Shown piece after piece: positions 36,450-49,901 of a stretch of DNA of 64,000 nt (its first letter is position 1; each line of letters begins with the position of its first letter). The notes below the pieces were generated by a model. It saw only the letters and a program-made list of their open reading frames with translations, made no database searches and had not been told where the DNA came from. This stretch comes from Peristeroidobacter agariperforans (lineage in GTDB: Bacteria > Pseudomonadota > Gammaproteobacteria > Steroidobacterales > Steroidobacteraceae), in NCBI RefSeq assembly GCF_004138335.1, contig NZ_RYFW01000002.1:725501-789500 (forward strand). The letters run 5' to 3'. A program made the translations under genes and the position numbers.

Positions 36450-36473
36450 GGCGGATGAGTAACATCATCCGCC
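36450..36473 (+). promoter_or_regulatory. Hairpin covering the first hslO start codon
   Basis: A perfect 9-bp stem GGCGGATGA (36450-36458) with TCATCCGCC (36465-36473) and a 6-nt loop. The ATG at 36455-36457 is within the 5' arm. It may be the gatB terminator (followed by TTCCTGT, T-poor) or a structure that blocks hslO initiation at low temperature. If hslO starts at 36503 it is simply a leader stem. Confidence 0.55.
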
Positions 36474-37429
36474 TTCCTGTCACCCCGGCCACTACACCTG
36501 TCATGCACGATCGCGATTGCCTGCACAGATTCCTGTTCGAGCACTATCCGATTCGCGGCCACATCGTCCATCTCGACGCATCGTGGCGCGCATTGCTCGA
36601 GCATCGCGAATATCCCCCCGTCATTCGCGACACGCTCGGTGAGGCGGTCGCGGCTTCGGTGCTGCTCGCGGCCACGTTGAAATTCGATGGCATGCTGAGT
36701 TTGCAGCTCAAGGGGCAGGGGCCGATGCACCTGATGCTGGCGCAGTGCTCGGATGCGTTGGGCGTGAGGGCGGTCGCTCGTTACAAGGATGCAGACTTTC
36801 GGCCGGACCTCGCGTCGTTGTCGGGCGAAGGCAGCTTGACAGTTACGGTCGAGAACGAGGATTTGTCCCAGCGCTATCAAGGCATCGTGCCGTTGAATGG
36901 CGAGCGGCTGTCGGATTGCTTGCGCAATTACTTCGAAACGTCCGAGCAGCTGCCGACGCGGTTGTGGCTGCACGCGGATGAGCACGGCGCGTCGGGGTTG
37001 TTGTTGCAGAGGCTGTCGGATGACTCTGTGAAATCACGCACTGTCGGCTCGCGCGCGCATGAAATGAATCGGGCGGAGATCGAGGATGCGTGGAACCGGG
37101 TGCAGTTGCTCGGTGACACGTTGAAGCCCGAAGAGCTGCAGACGCTGAGCGATCGAAACATTCTGCGTCGCTTGTTCGCGGAAGACGATGTGCGCTTGTT
37201 CGAATCGGCGCCGGTCTTCTTCAAGTGCCGCTGCTCTCGCGAACGTGTTGTCGGCATGCTCAAGGCGCTCGGCGCGCAAGAAGTGCGCTCGGTGTTGGCC
37301 GAGCAGGGCCACGTCGAAGTGCGCTGTGATTTCTGCAATCGGGCGTATCGATTCGATTCGGTCGATGTGGAGCAGTTGTTCGCCCACGCAGCGACGCCGA
37401 CGACTGACGCGCCGGAGCGAAGGCACTGA
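36455..37429 (+). CDS. hslO: Redox-regulated chaperone Hsp33
   Basis: A 324-residue holdase activated by oxidation and heat. The zinc/redox switch is C258-x-C260 and C291-x2-C294 at the C-terminus. The conserved N-terminal sequence begins near residue 17 (MHDRDCLHRFLFEHYPIRG), which aligns with the start of E. coli Hsp33, so ATG 36503 (308 residues) is a serious alternative. Neither start has a good Shine-Dalgarno. The first ATG lies in a hairpin. Followed after 9 bp by the alcohol dehydrogenase. Confidence 0.93.
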   Translation: MSNIIRLPVTPATTPVMHDRDCLHRFLFEHYPIRGHIVHLDASWRALLEHREYPPVIRDTLGEAVAASVLLAATLKFDGMLSLQLKGQGPMHLMLAQCSDALGVRAVARYKDADFRPDLASLSGEGSLTVTVENEDLSQRYQGIVPLNGERLSDCLRNYFETSEQLPTRLWLHADEHGASGLLLQRLSDDSVKSRTVGSRAHEMNRAEIEDAWNRVQLLGDTLKPEELQTLSDRNILRRLFAEDDVRLFESAPVFFKCRCSRERVVGMLKALGAQEVRSVLAEQGHVEVRCDFCNRAYRFDSVDVEQLFAHAATPTTDAPERRH

Positions 37430-37438
37430 CGCCGTCTC

Positions 37439-38479
37439 GTGAAAGCCGTCCTCTTCGAAACATTCGGTGGCGCGCTCAACTGCGTTGACGTTCGCGATCC
37501 CGCTCCGGCGGCGGGCGGCGTGGTTATCAAAGTCGAGGCATCCGGGATCTGTCGTAGCGACTGGCACGGCTGGATCGGGCACGACGCGGACATCCGACTT
37601 CCTCACATACCTGGCCATGAACTAGCCGGCGTCGTCGCCGCAGCCGGCGCGGATGTCACGCGCTTCAAAGTGGGCGATCGAGTCACCGTCCCGTTCGTGA
37701 GTGGCTGTGGTCGCTGTGAACAATGCGCGAAAGGCCAGCAGCAAATCTGCGCTGTGCAATTTCAGCCAGGCTTCACAGCTTGGGGCTCGTTCGCGGAGTT
37801 CGTGGCGATCGACTACGCGGACATCAATCTCGTCAAACTTCCCGACTCCATCGGCTTCGTGACCGCGGCCAGCCTGGGCTGCCGGTTCGCGACGTCATTC
37901 CGGGCCATTGTCGATCAGGCGCGGGTGCAGCCGGGGGAGTGGGTGGCGATTCACGGCTGCGGAGGAGTGGGGCTGTCCGCCATCATGATCGCGAATGCCA
38001 TGGGCGCGCGGGTGATCGCGGTCGATATCGATCAAACGAAACTCGACTTCGCCAAACGCCTCGGTGCTGAGGTGGGCGTGCTCGCAAATGCCGACGTCAA
38101 AGCCGAAATCCTCGAGCACACCCGCGGCGGCGCGCACGTCTCGATGGATGCGCTCGGCAACCGCGTCACCTGCTACAACTCGATCGCGTGCCTGCGGCCG
38201 CAAGGCCGCCACGTCCAAGTCGGGCTGATGCTCGGGGCGCATGCGGACCCACCGGTGCCGATGGGACTGGTGATCGCCAAGGAATTGCAGGTGATGGGCA
38301 GCCACGGCATGCAGGCCCATCGCTACGGCGCCATGCTCGACCTCATACTCACCGGCCGCGTGCAGCCACAGCTCCTCGTCGAAAAGACCATCCCCCTGGC
38401 CGCGGCGCCCGCCGTGCTCGCCGCTATGGACTCTTTTCGCGGCACTGGCATCACAGTGATCAACGACTTCACGCACTGA
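37439..38479 (+). CDS. Zinc-dependent alcohol dehydrogenase
   Basis: A 346-residue medium-chain dehydrogenase. Catalytic-zinc ligands are C38 (GICRSDWH), H60-E61 (GHELAG) and C148 (GCRF). Structural-zinc cysteines are C90, C93, C96 and C104. The NAD-binding motif GCGGVGLSA is near residue 178, followed by VDID, whose Asp suggests NAD+ over NADP+. The substrate is unknown. The start is GTG at 37439. It may share a transcript with hslO, 9 bp upstream. Confidence 0.92.
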   Translation: MKAVLFETFGGALNCVDVRDPAPAAGGVVIKVEASGICRSDWHGWIGHDADIRLPHIPGHELAGVVAAAGADVTRFKVGDRVTVPFVSGCGRCEQCAKGQQQICAVQFQPGFTAWGSFAEFVAIDYADINLVKLPDSIGFVTAASLGCRFATSFRAIVDQARVQPGEWVAIHGCGGVGLSAIMIANAMGARVIAVDIDQTKLDFAKRLGAEVGVLANADVKAEILEHTRGGAHVSMDALGNRVTCYNSIACLRPQGRHVQVGLMLGAHADPPVPMGLVIAKELQVMGSHGMQAHRYGAMLDLILTGRVQPQLLVEKTIPLAAAPAVLAAMDSFRGTGITVINDFTH

Positions 38480-38561
38480 CCGTCCGAAGTTAGACCATTG
38501 TTTAGTAAGGAATTAGCCCTCAAGGGCTCGTGAGCTGCCTCACGGATCGTGCCGCTAGCAG

Positions 38562-38590
38562 TGACAGCGCCCCTGAGCCTCACGTATAGT
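38562..38590 (+). promoter_or_regulatory. Putative sigma-70 promoter of the sahR-metF-metH operon
   Basis: A -35-like TGACAG (38562-38567, or GTGACA one base earlier) and a -10-like TATAGT (38585-38590), 17-18 bp apart. Initiation would be near 38597, directly in front of the 20-bp palindrome at 38602-38621 and about 45 bp before the regulator start. Confidence 0.5.
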
Positions 38591-38601
38591 GTCGCCCGTC
38601 C

Positions 38602-38621
38602 ATATAAAGATATCTTTATAT
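38602..38621. promoter_or_regulatory. Perfect 20-bp palindrome, putative SahR operator
   Basis: ATATAAAGATATCTTTATAT is fully self-complementary and AT-only except for one G and one C, in a GC-rich genome. It lies immediately downstream of the putative -10, in the position for a repressor roadblock, 21 bp before an ArsR-family gene. It is the best candidate autoregulatory operator for sahR-metF-metH. Confidence 0.75.
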
Positions 38622-38642
38622 CCTTAAGTCACTGACATCGGA

Positions 38643-39554
38643 ATGCCGAGCTTTCTAGCCGCCGTCTCCGCGCTACGAGCTACTGCCGAGCCCACTCGGT
38701 TGCGGCTGCTTGCGCTATTGGCGCGGGCGGAGCTGACGGTGGGTGAGATCTGCGAGGTGATCGGGCAGAGCCAGCCGCGCGTCTCCCGGCACTTGAAGCT
38801 GCTCTGCGACGCTGGATTGCTGGATCGATTTCGTGAGCAGCTGTGGGTGTACTACCGCGCTCCGGCCTCGGGTGAGGCGCGAGACACCGTCTGGCAGCTG
38901 CTCGCATTGGTCGATGAACAAGATGACGTTCTCCGCCGCGACCGCCGCCGTATGGAGGAGGTCATCGCCGAGCGGGGTCGCCTCGCGGCGGATCATCTCG
39001 CTGAGGGAGAGTCGCTCGAGAAGGCGTCTGATGTGGTAGATGCCACCGTTCTCGAGGAACTGGCGAGCGAGCCGATCGGCGCGCTGCTCGATGTGGGTAC
39101 GGGCTCGGGCCACATGCTCCAGCTCCTCGGCGCGAAAGCAACGCGTGCGGTCGGCGTAGATATCTCAAGTGAAGCGCTGCGCCTCGCAAGAACCAAAGTA
39201 CACGGCGCGGGGCTGAGCCACTGCGAGCTGCAGCGAGGCGACATGTATGACCTGCCATTCGCTGCGCCGCTGTTCGATACCGTCGTCGCCGAGCGAGTGC
39301 TGGCAGGTGCGGATCGACCGCTCGTGGCGCTTGCTGAAATCACACGAACGCTCAAGCACGGCGGTCGCGCCGTAATCATCGAAGACTTCGACTCGCTGAG
39401 CTCAGCGTTTTCCGCCAATCCCATCTCCACTCTGCGCGACTGGTTTGCCAAGGCAGGGTTGGAAGTTTCCCGCGTACGCCCCGTCGACACCGAAGCAGGG
39501 CATCTGCTGGTGGCAATCGGCCGGCGCGTGGCGCGCAGCACGGCGGCGGCATGA
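38643..39554 (+). CDS. sahR: ArsR-family regulator fused to a methyltransferase-like domain (SahR type)
   Basis: A 303-residue two-domain protein. Residues about 5-85 form an ArsR winged helix (recognition helix GQSQPRVSRHLKLLCDAGLL); the metal-binding cysteine motif of ArsR/SmtB sensors is absent. Residues about 135-290 form a SAM-methyltransferase-like fold with motif I DVGTGSG (150-156) and an acidic loop (GVDIS). This architecture, next to methionine-cycle genes, matches SahR regulators of Proteobacteria, which sense S-adenosylhomocysteine. It is upstream of metF and metH and downstream of a perfect palindrome, so autorepression is likely. Confidence 0.88.
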   Translation: MPSFLAAVSALRATAEPTRLRLLALLARAELTVGEICEVIGQSQPRVSRHLKLLCDAGLLDRFREQLWVYYRAPASGEARDTVWQLLALVDEQDDVLRRDRRRMEEVIAERGRLAADHLAEGESLEKASDVVDATVLEELASEPIGALLDVGTGSGHMLQLLGAKATRAVGVDISSEALRLARTKVHGAGLSHCELQRGDMYDLPFAAPLFDTVVAERVLAGADRPLVALAEITRTLKHGGRAVIIEDFDSLSSAFSANPISTLRDWFAKAGLEVSRVRPVDTEAGHLLVAIGRRVARSTAAA

Positions 39555-39593
39555 GGCCGCGCCTCCTTATCGAAAGGAACTGAGGAAAGAAAC

Positions 39594-40514
39594 ATGTCAG
39601 TCGAGAAGCTCAAGGACCAGATCGGCAACAGCCTGAGCAAACTGCGCGGCCGTCCCACGGTGTCGTTCGAGTTCTTTCCGCCTAAGGATGAGGCGATGGA
39701 AAAGACGCTGTGGGAGTCAGTCGAACGGCTGGCTCCGTTGCAGCCTCGGTTCGTGTCCGTGACCTACGGCGCCGACGGCTCGACGCGCGCACGCACACAC
39801 AACATCGTTACCAAGATCCAGAAGAACACGTCGCTGACGGCCGCTCCGCATCTGACCTGCATCGGCGCGCCCCGCGAAGAAATTCTGGATATCGCGCGTG
39901 ACTACTGGGCCAACGGCATTCGTCACATCGTGGCGTTGCGCGGCGATCCGCCGCAGGGCACGACGAAGTACGTCCCGCATCCGGAAGGGTTCGCATACGC
40001 CGTCGACCTGGTGAAAGGCTTGAAGTCGGTTGCCAATTTCGAGATCTCGGTCGCGACCTATCCCGAGCCGCATCCCGAGTCGCCGAGCGCGGCGTTCGAG
40101 CTGACGAATCTCAAGTCGAAAATCGACGCCGGTGCGGATCGCGCGATCACGCAGTTCTTCTTCGATACCGGATTGTTTCTGAAGTTTCGAGACCAGTGTG
40201 CGGCTGCGGGCATCAAAGCCAGCATCGTGCCGGGCATTCTTCCCATCACGCGCTTCCCGCAGATGTTGCGCATGGCGCAGCGCTGTGGCGCGAGCGTGCC
40301 TGATTGGCTGAGTCATCGTTTCGACGGTCTCGATGACGATGCAGATACGCGTCGCCTGATCGCCGCGGCGGTCGCGATCGAGCAAGTGCAGGAACTGCAG
40401 AAGCACGGCGTCGAAGAGTTCCATTTCTACACCTTGAACCGGGCCGAGATGAGCTATGCCATTTGTCATGCGCTCGGCGTGCGGCCGGTGTTGGCGCAGG
40501 CGGCTGCGGGTTGA
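39594..40514 (+). CDS. metF: 5,10-methylenetetrahydrofolate reductase
   Basis: A 306-residue FAD-dependent TIM barrel that makes 5-methyl-THF for methionine synthase. Seen: [11 protein letters not shown] with the catalytic Glu near residue 23, [39 protein letters not shown] and the C-terminal [17 protein letters not shown] precedes the ATG. It lies 39 bp after sahR and 17 bp before metH. Confidence 0.97.
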   Translation: MSVEKLKDQIGNSLSKLRGRPTVSFEFFPPKDEAMEKTLWESVERLAPLQPRFVSVTYGADGSTRARTHNIVTKIQKNTSLTAAPHLTCIGAPREEILDIARDYWANGIRHIVALRGDPPQGTTKYVPHPEGFAYAVDLVKGLKSVANFEISVATYPEPHPESPSAAFELTNLKSKIDAGADRAITQFFFDTGLFLKFRDQCAAAGIKASIVPGILPITRFPQMLRMAQRCGASVPDWLSHRFDGLDDDADTRRLIAAAVAIEQVQELQKHGVEEFHFYTLNRAEMSYAICHALGVRPVLAQAAAG

Positions 40515-40531
40515 GCGAAGGGAATACAGAT

Positions 40532-44251
<3,720 letters not shown>

Positions 44252-44279
44252 GCGCGGACGTCATCCAGTTATAACCTCG

Positions 44280-44306
44280 CCGCCGCCCGGGCAATCCGGG
44301 CGGCGG
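44280..44306 (+). terminator. Hairpin terminator after metH
   Basis: A perfect 11-bp stem CCGCCGCCCGG/CCGGGCGGCGG (44280-44290 with 44296-44306), loop GCAAT, extended outside by CCTCGC/GCGAGG. The T run is not directly adjacent (CCTTTTGCC at 44332-44340), so it may be Rho-assisted. It lies 28 bp after metH. Confidence 0.6.
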
Positions 44307-44457
44307 AACCGGCGAGGGGCGGCCTTTTGCCGCAAAAATCAGCCATTGGGTCGCGTCCCACCGCGGCGCATGGTGCATCAAGTCTGCAGAGCAGTGCTGT
44401 GCGGCAAAGCGGCAGGTACAATGCCGGTCCGTTTCAACGCTGGCTCGAGCTATTTCT

Positions 44458-45174
44458 ATGACAAATGCATCGAAGGTGTATCCGAGCGCCCGCGCGGCTC
44501 TCGAGGGGGTGGTGCGCGACGGGCTCACCGTCATGTCCGGCGGCTTCGGCCTGTGCGGCATTCCGGAGAACCTGATCCTGGCGTTGCGCGACTCGGGGGC
44601 GAAAGGGCTGACCGTCGTTTCCAACAACGCCGGCGTCGATGACTTCGGCTTGGGCATGCTGCTCAAGACGCGCCAGATCAAGAAAATGATTTCCTCCTAC
44701 GTCGGCGAGAACAAGGAGTTCGAGCGGCAGTACCTCGCCGGCGAGCTGGAGCTGGAATTCAATCCGCAGGGCACGTTGGCGGAGCGCATTCGCGCCGGCG
44801 GCGCGGGCATCTTCGGTTTCTATACGCGCACGGGCGCGGGCACCCTGGTCGCCGAGGGCAAGGAGTCGCGCGTCGTCAACGGCGATACATACATTCTGGA
44901 AACGGGCCTGACCGCGGACCTGTCGATCGTGAAGGCGTGGAAGGGCGATACCGAAGGCAATCTCATCTATCGCAAGACCGCGCGTAATTTCAATCCAATG
45001 ATGGCGACTGCGGGCCGCATCACGATTGCCGAAGTGGAAGAGTTGGTCGAGGCGGGCACGCTGGATCCCGATCAGATCCACACGCCGGGCATTTTCGTGC
45101 AGCGAATCGTCAAGGGCACGGACTACGTCAAGCGCATCGAGCAGCGCACGGTGCGCAAGCGCACTGCCGCCTGA
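44458..45174 (+). CDS. scoA: 3-oxoacid CoA-transferase subunit A
   Basis: A 238-residue alpha subunit of succinyl-CoA:3-ketoacid CoA-transferase, which activates acetoacetate with succinyl-CoA. Motifs include the glycine-rich [27 protein letters not shown] and [17 protein letters not shown] -10-like hexamer is at 44417-44422. Followed after 40 bp by scoB. The name follows SCOT; other acyl acceptors are possible. Confidence 0.93.
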   Translation: MTNASKVYPSARAALEGVVRDGLTVMSGGFGLCGIPENLILALRDSGAKGLTVVSNNAGVDDFGLGMLLKTRQIKKMISSYVGENKEFERQYLAGELELEFNPQGTLAERIRAGGAGIFGFYTRTGAGTLVAEGKESRVVNGDTYILETGLTADLSIVKAWKGDTEGNLIYRKTARNFNPMMATAGRITIAEVEELVEAGTLDPDQIHTPGIFVQRIVKGTDYVKRIEQRTVRKRTAA

Positions 45175-45214
45175 CGCTCGGCCTCCCACTCAACAGAATT
45201 CATAGGTTACTCAT

Positions 45215-45850
45215 ATGCCCTGGACTCGCGATCAAATGGCTGCCCGCGCGGCCCGTGAACTGAAAGACGGTTTCTATGTGAATCTCGGCATCGGCATTCC
45301 GACGCTGGTGGCCAACTACATTCCGCAGGGAATGAAAGTGGTGCTGCAGTCGGAGAACGGCATGCTCGGCATGGGGCCGTTCCCGTTCGAAGGCGAAGAG
45401 GATCCCGACCTGATCAACGCCGGCAAGCAGACCATCACCGAGCTGCCGATCTCCTCGTACTTCTCTTCGGCCGACAGCTTCGGAATGATCCGCGGCGGTC
45501 ACATCGACCTGTCGATCCTCGGCGGCATGGAAGTGTCCGCGACTGGCGATCTCGCGAACTGGATGGTGCCCGGCAAGATGGTGAAGGGCATGGGCGGCGC
45601 GATGGATCTGGTGGCCGGCGTGAAGCGAGTCGTGGTCGTGATGGAACACACCTCCAAGGACGGCTCGCCGAAGTTCAAGCAGAAGTGCGATCTGCCGCTG
45701 ACCGGCGCGGGCGTCGTCGACATGCTGATCACGGAGCTCGCGGTGTTCGCGCGCCCGGATCGCAAATCGCCGTTCAAGCTCGTGGAGCTGGCGCCGGGCG
45801 TCACGGCCGAGGAAGTGAAGGCGAAGACTGGCGCGCCGTATCAATCGTAA
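45215..45850 (+). CDS. scoB: 3-oxoacid CoA-transferase subunit B
   Basis: A 211-residue beta subunit. The catalytic glutamate E47, which forms the enzyme-CoA thioester, is in the signature [12 protein letters not shown], preceded by [14 protein letters not shown] second glycine-rich signature is MRGG-like ([19 protein letters not shown]). With scoA it gives the ketone-body entry step, complementing the acetoacetyl-CoA synthetase at 52583. Confidence 0.94.
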   Translation: MPWTRDQMAARAARELKDGFYVNLGIGIPTLVANYIPQGMKVVLQSENGMLGMGPFPFEGEEDPDLINAGKQTITELPISSYFSSADSFGMIRGGHIDLSILGGMEVSATGDLANWMVPGKMVKGMGGAMDLVAGVKRVVVVMEHTSKDGSPKFKQKCDLPLTGAGVVDMLITELAVFARPDRKSPFKLVELAPGVTAEEVKAKTGAPYQS

Positions 45851-45860
45851 GATCCAAACA

Positions 45861-45890
45861 AAGGCCTTCCGCGTCGGAAGGCCTTTTCTT
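45861..45890. terminator. Bidirectional intrinsic terminator between scoB and the large regulator
   Basis: AAGGCCTTCCG/CGGAAGGCCTT (45861-45871 with 45875-45885) with a 3-nt loop, followed by TTCTTTT on plus and by TTTGTTTGG on minus. It serves both convergent genes; the regulator stop begins at 45891. Confidence 0.9.
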
Positions 45891-48800
45891 TTACGCCGTG
45901 GGCGCTCGATCGACCAGCGCGATCGCTGCGTCGATGGCGGGAACGAGCGCCACCGCATCCATCTGGCGACAGCGCTGTTTCAATGTTTCCAGCTCCGAAA
46001 GCGTTCGCGGCGTAATAATGTTTTCGCCCACGTCGGCCAAGAGGCGGGCACGCGCGCTCTGCAAACTCGTCGGCGCCAGAGGCTCGATCGCGGTGTACAC
46101 GGCCAGATCGTTGGCGTAACGGCGTGCTGCTGGCCAGGCGCTTTGTTCGATGCTCACTTCCATCGCGTGATGGTAGAACTCGAAATAGCTGTGGCTCACA
46201 CAGCCTGAGGCCAGCAATGCTTCTCCTTCCGCCAGCGCCGCCGCACGTCGCGCCGGATCTGGCGTCAGTCTCGCCAGAATTCCGAGCAGCGAAGCCCCGC
46301 AGTAAGACATGCCCATTTCGCGGCTGAGCTGCAAACCTTCCTCGACCAGCCGTAATCCTTCATCGCGAACTTCCGGCTGCGTCATGCAGCTGGCAAGAAT
46401 TCCCAGACACTCGGCATGAAAGCGGCGTGCGCCCAGTTGTTTCGCTAGCTGCAGCGCCTGCGCCGCCAGCTTGCTGCGCTCCTCATTCTTACCCTGCAGG
46501 ATCAAACCGGCGGTGAGGCACACCACCGAGATGAGCTCGCTGCGCAGGTCTCCGACGCGGCGCGCGATCTCCAGGCATTCCTGCAGACTCCCGCGACCCG
46601 CGGCGACTTCGCCGCAATACACCTGTGTGATGCCGACCATCGGAAGGTTCGCGAGCAACACGCCGATCAAGCCGTGCTCACGGGCTTCCTTTACACATTG
46701 CACGAAATGTTTGCGTGCCGTCAGCAAGCTGCCGCGCTGGTAATAGGCATCGCCGAGCCCACCCAAGGCGCGCGCGAGCTCGAGCGGGGAGTTGGCTTGT
46801 TGCGCATACTCATACGCCTGCTGATGGGCGTGCAAACAATCGTCGAAGCGTCCGAGCGGAAAACAAAGATTGCCGTGGAGCGTGCTCATGCGGGCGCGAG
46901 TCTGCGCATCCGCCGTTTCGGCGAACAGACTCTGCGCTCGTTCCAGTGCATCGAGCGCCTCTTCATGACGATCCATCACGCGCAGGGCCGAAGCGATACC
47001 CAACCAGGCGGTGCCGTGACCAGTCTGATCGATCGAGAAATCCAATGCTTCGCGATACGCCGCCAGTGCGTCGTGAGTGCGCCCCAGGTGTAACAGCAAC
47101 TCGCCGAGCAGCACGCTGGTGCGATGAAGCATCATTGGCTCACGCGCGACGGCGCTCGCCTTGTTGGCCAGGTTGAGCGCGCTTTCGTAACGAAGGGCCG
47201 TGCGCTCGGCTTCGGCCGCTTTGATATAAGCCTCGGCCGCGCCATCGTCGTCGGCGGCGGCCAGGTGCTCGGCGTGCAACGAAAGATCGCGCGTCGCATA
47301 CCAATCCGCCGCTACACGGTGCAATGCGCGTCGCTGCGACTTCAACGTCGACTCATAGATGGCATCACGAAACAGCGCGTGTGCGAACTCCACCTCGACG
47401 CCGTCGCTGCGAACCAAGGTAGTGGCGATGAGTTTTTCGGGCTCGTAGCTGTCGTCTTCGAGCATGCGACGGACGGTCGCCAGCTCGGTGCGCTGACCCA
47501 GCACTGCAGCGGCTTCCAAAGCCCGATGATCTAGCTCCGACAAACTGTCGGCGCGTGACAGCACCAACGAGCGCACCGACCCGGGCAGCGTGTGTTGCCC
47601 GGCGCTGGCCGAGCGCAGCAGCTGATCCAGAAACAATGGATAGCCTTCGGCGCGCACGATGCATTCCTGAATCGTTTCGCTCGACAGCTCCGGGTAATGC
47701 GCCGCCAGCTCCTGCGCTTCGTCTTCGGCCAGCGGGGCGAGGTCGACAGTCGTCACCGGGCAGCCGCGTGCTCGGGCGCGCCAGCTTGCGCTGATCGGAT
47801 CGCCTTCGGGACGCGTCGTCATGATGAACAGGATCTGGCAATTGGCGACCACCGCCGCAATCTCGCCGAGCCGCGCCAGTTCATCGGTGTCGGCCCAATG
47901 CACGTCTTCAACGATCAGCAGTTGCGGCGAGCGCTGGGCGGCCGCTTCGATGATTTGCGCGAGCGCGAGGGTCCGGCCACGCTGACGAGTGGCGACTTCC
48001 ATCGCTTTTTCCAGCGCCGCCAGTTCCGGCTCCAGTGGCGCATCGATCAGATCGCTGAGGAAGATGATTTGATGGATGCTGCCGCCTGTCAGCGCCGCCA
48101 TTCGTTGCACGGCCGCTTTGCGCTCGGCGGCGGGCGCGTCGGGCCGAATGCCGAGCAGACTCAGCGCCAGTGTCGTGATCGGACGCCGGCCAGGGGACTG
48201 ACCGAAGTCGAAAATCTGTGCCGAGTGAACGCCGACGCCGCGTTCGATGGCAGCATCACGGACCGCAGCGACCAGTCGCGTCTTGCCGATGCCCGCTTCG
48301 CCCCGCACGACGATGGCGCGTCCGTGGCGGCTAGACATACATCGATCGAGCGAGGCAAGAATCATTGCCAGCTCAGGACGGCGACCGACGAATGGCTGGG
48401 CCGTCGCGGCGCCATCGACGCCGATGGCATTCAGCGACCAGGCACTCACAGGTTCGGAATGCGCCTGCAGCGCCGCGCCGACGCGCTGAGTACTGACGCG
48501 CTCACCCAGCGACTGGCGGATCTCTTCCGAGATCAAGACCTCGCCGTCCTGCGCTTGAGCAGCCAGCGTGTGCGCTTCGTGCGTCGGACGCCCGCTCAGA
48601 GGAAACACTTCGCTGCCGCAGAGGATTTGTCCCTGCGCGATGCCGATGCGTAGCGCCAGTGCGCAAGCTACGGGCCAGGGCTTCGCAGTCACCATGTCTC
48701 GTAACATCAACGCGGCGCGAGCGGCCCGTTCGGCTTCGTTGCCATAGGAGTGCGGAATACCGAAGACGGCCATGACATTCGAGCCGACGCGCCGGTCGGT

Positions 48801-49817
48801 GAGCCCGCCGAATTCCTGTGCCGCGCTCTGCACGCGACATTGAAACTCGTTCGAGAGCAGGTGCGCTTCTTCGGGGTCGAGTCGGGCTTCGGTTTCCAAC
48901 AAGCCTTCGAGTCGCGCAACGAAAATCGTCGCGTCGCGCAGGCTCGGTCGCAGCTCCTGGCGTGCGGCCGGTGCGGGGGTGGCATCGACCGACTCATCAA
49001 TGAACGATTCGCCATCGGCCGGCTCGGCGACGGCCGCACGCCGCTTGCGCATCAACTCCCGATATAAGTTTTCAGTGGCCGCTTCGGGCGACACATCCAG
49101 CTCACGACGCAAGACATCGCGACACACACGGTATTGTCGTAAGGCTTCTGCATAGGAATTGCGCTTCGCTTGCAGTTCCATGATGCGACGGTGTGCAGGT
49201 TCGTTGAGCGGCTCCAGAGAGACGAGCTTGACGCATGCGGTCAATGCTCCGTCGTTGTCCTCGGCGGCCATGCACAGATCGGTAAGGCGCTGCAGGGCTT
49301 CGCTCATTTGTTTGCGCAAGACGCCGCGTTCGCTGCTCAGCCATTCATCGAAGGCGGTCGAGCGCGCGTCGAAGCCATCTAACAAATCGCCGCGGTAGTG
49401 ATTGATCGCCTCCTGCAGCGAAGTGCGCGTGCCGGCGAGGAGAGAGTTGCGAAAGGCCACGATGTCACTTTGTAACAACCCGGCATCGACGCCCACGGAT
49501 TCGGTGTCGGCGAGCAGTGCCGCCTGCGCGCCCGTCGGCAGAGCTTTTCTGAGGGCGGCGAGAGCCTGGCGCAGACTGGTGCGAGCCAGTTCTTCGTCGG
49601 CATCTTCCCAAAGCAGATTTGCGAGCCGGTCGCGGCTGTGAGATTCACCGGGACGCAAGGCCAGATAGGCGAGCAGGGCGCGCCCCTTGCGGGAGGCAAT
49701 ACGGACTTCGCCGCCGCTCGCGTCGCGGACATGAAACGAGCCCAAGACTTGTAGCGTCAGTTCACTCACGGGCAGACCCGGTCCGATGTTGTTGTTATCC
49801 AGCGCCAGGGTCGCCAT
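45891..49817 (-). CDS. Giant BTAD regulator with pseudo-cyclase, AAA ATPase and TPR domains
   Basis: About 1,308 residues (numbers count from the GTG at 49823). 20-110: OmpR/SARP-type winged helix (VLGSFHVRDASGGEVRIASRKGRALLAYLAL). 115-262: bacterial transcriptional activator (BTAD) TPR domain. 297-465: class III nucleotide-cyclase fold lacking both metal aspartates (FVARLEG where active enzymes have F-x-D; VGSNVMAVFG where they have GDGVMAVFG), so catalytically dead. 478-800: AAA/STAND ATPase with Walker A GEAGIGKT (508-515) and Walker B LLIVED (635-640). Then about 500 residues of TPRs. It probably regulates the divergent TTC38-like gene. Start: ATG 49817 or GTG 49823; no clear Shine-Dalgarno. 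Confidence 0.88.
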   Translation of the reverse strand: MATLALDNNNIGPGLPVSELTLQVLGSFHVRDASGGEVRIASRKGRALLAYLALRPGESHSRDRLANLLWEDADEELARTSLRQALAALRKALPTGAQAALLADTESVGVDAGLLQSDIVAFRNSLLAGTRTSLQEAINHYRGDLLDGFDARSTAFDEWLSSERGVLRKQMSEALQRLTDLCMAAEDNDGALTACVKLVSLEPLNEPAHRRIMELQAKRNSYAEALRQYRVCRDVLRRELDVSPEAATENLYRELMRKRRAAVAEPADGESFIDESVDATPAPAARQELRPSLRDATIFVARLEGLLETEARLDPEEAHLLSNEFQCRVQSAAQEFGGLTDRRVGSNVMAVFGIPHSYGNEAERAARAALMLRDMVTAKPWPVACALALRIGIAQGQILCGSEVFPLSGRPTHEAHTLAAQAQDGEVLISEEIRQSLGERVSTQRVGAALQAHSEPVSAWSLNAIGVDGAATAQPFVGRRPELAMILASLDRCMSSRHGRAIVVRGEAGIGKTRLVAAVRDAAIERGVGVHSAQIFDFGQSPGRRPITTLALSLLGIRPDAPAAERKAAVQRMAALTGGSIHQIIFLSDLIDAPLEPELAALEKAMEVATRQRGRTLALAQIIEAAAQRSPQLLIVEDVHWADTDELARLGEIAAVVANCQILFIMTTRPEGDPISASWRARARGCPVTTVDLAPLAEDEAQELAAHYPELSSETIQECIVRAEGYPLFLDQLLRSASAGQHTLPGSVRSLVLSRADSLSELDHRALEAAAVLGQRTELATVRRMLEDDSYEPEKLIATTLVRSDGVEVEFAHALFRDAIYESTLKSQRRALHRVAADWYATRDLSLHAEHLAAADDDGAAEAYIKAAEAERTALRYESALNLANKASAVAREPMMLHRTSVLLGELLLHLGRTHDALAAYREALDFSIDQTGHGTAWLGIASALRVMDRHEEALDALERAQSLFAETADAQTRARMSTLHGNLCFPLGRFDDCLHAHQQAYEYAQQANSPLELARALGGLGDAYYQRGSLLTARKHFVQCVKEAREHGLIGVLLANLPMVGITQVYCGEVAAGRGSLQECLEIARRVGDLRSELISVVCLTAGLILQGKNEERSKLAAQALQLAKQLGARRFHAECLGILASCMTQPEVRDEGLRLVEEGLQLSREMGMSYCGASLLGILARLTPDPARRAAALAEGEALLASGCVSHSYFEFYHHAMEVSIEQSAWPAARRYANDLAVYTAIEPLAPTSLQSARARLLADVGENIITPRTLSELETLKQRCRQMDAVALVPAIDAAIALVDRAPTA

Positions 49818-49860
49818 TTTCACGCATTTTTCACGGCTGTCGAGACTTTCAGCTCACGCA

Positions 49861-49901
49861 GGGGGCCTACAAATATGTTCCACAACGTAGAGGAGGCCCC
49901 C
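49861..49901 (+). promoter_or_regulatory. Inverted repeat enclosing the Shine-Dalgarno of the TTC38-like gene
   Basis: GGGGGCCT (49861-49868) is complementary to AGGCCCCC (49894-49901), which includes the end of the Shine-Dalgarno AGAGGAGG and abuts the ATG at 49902. If the transcript begins upstream, the stem would hide the ribosome-binding site. An alternative is a DNA-level operator in the 84-bp divergent promoter region. Confidence 0.5.
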
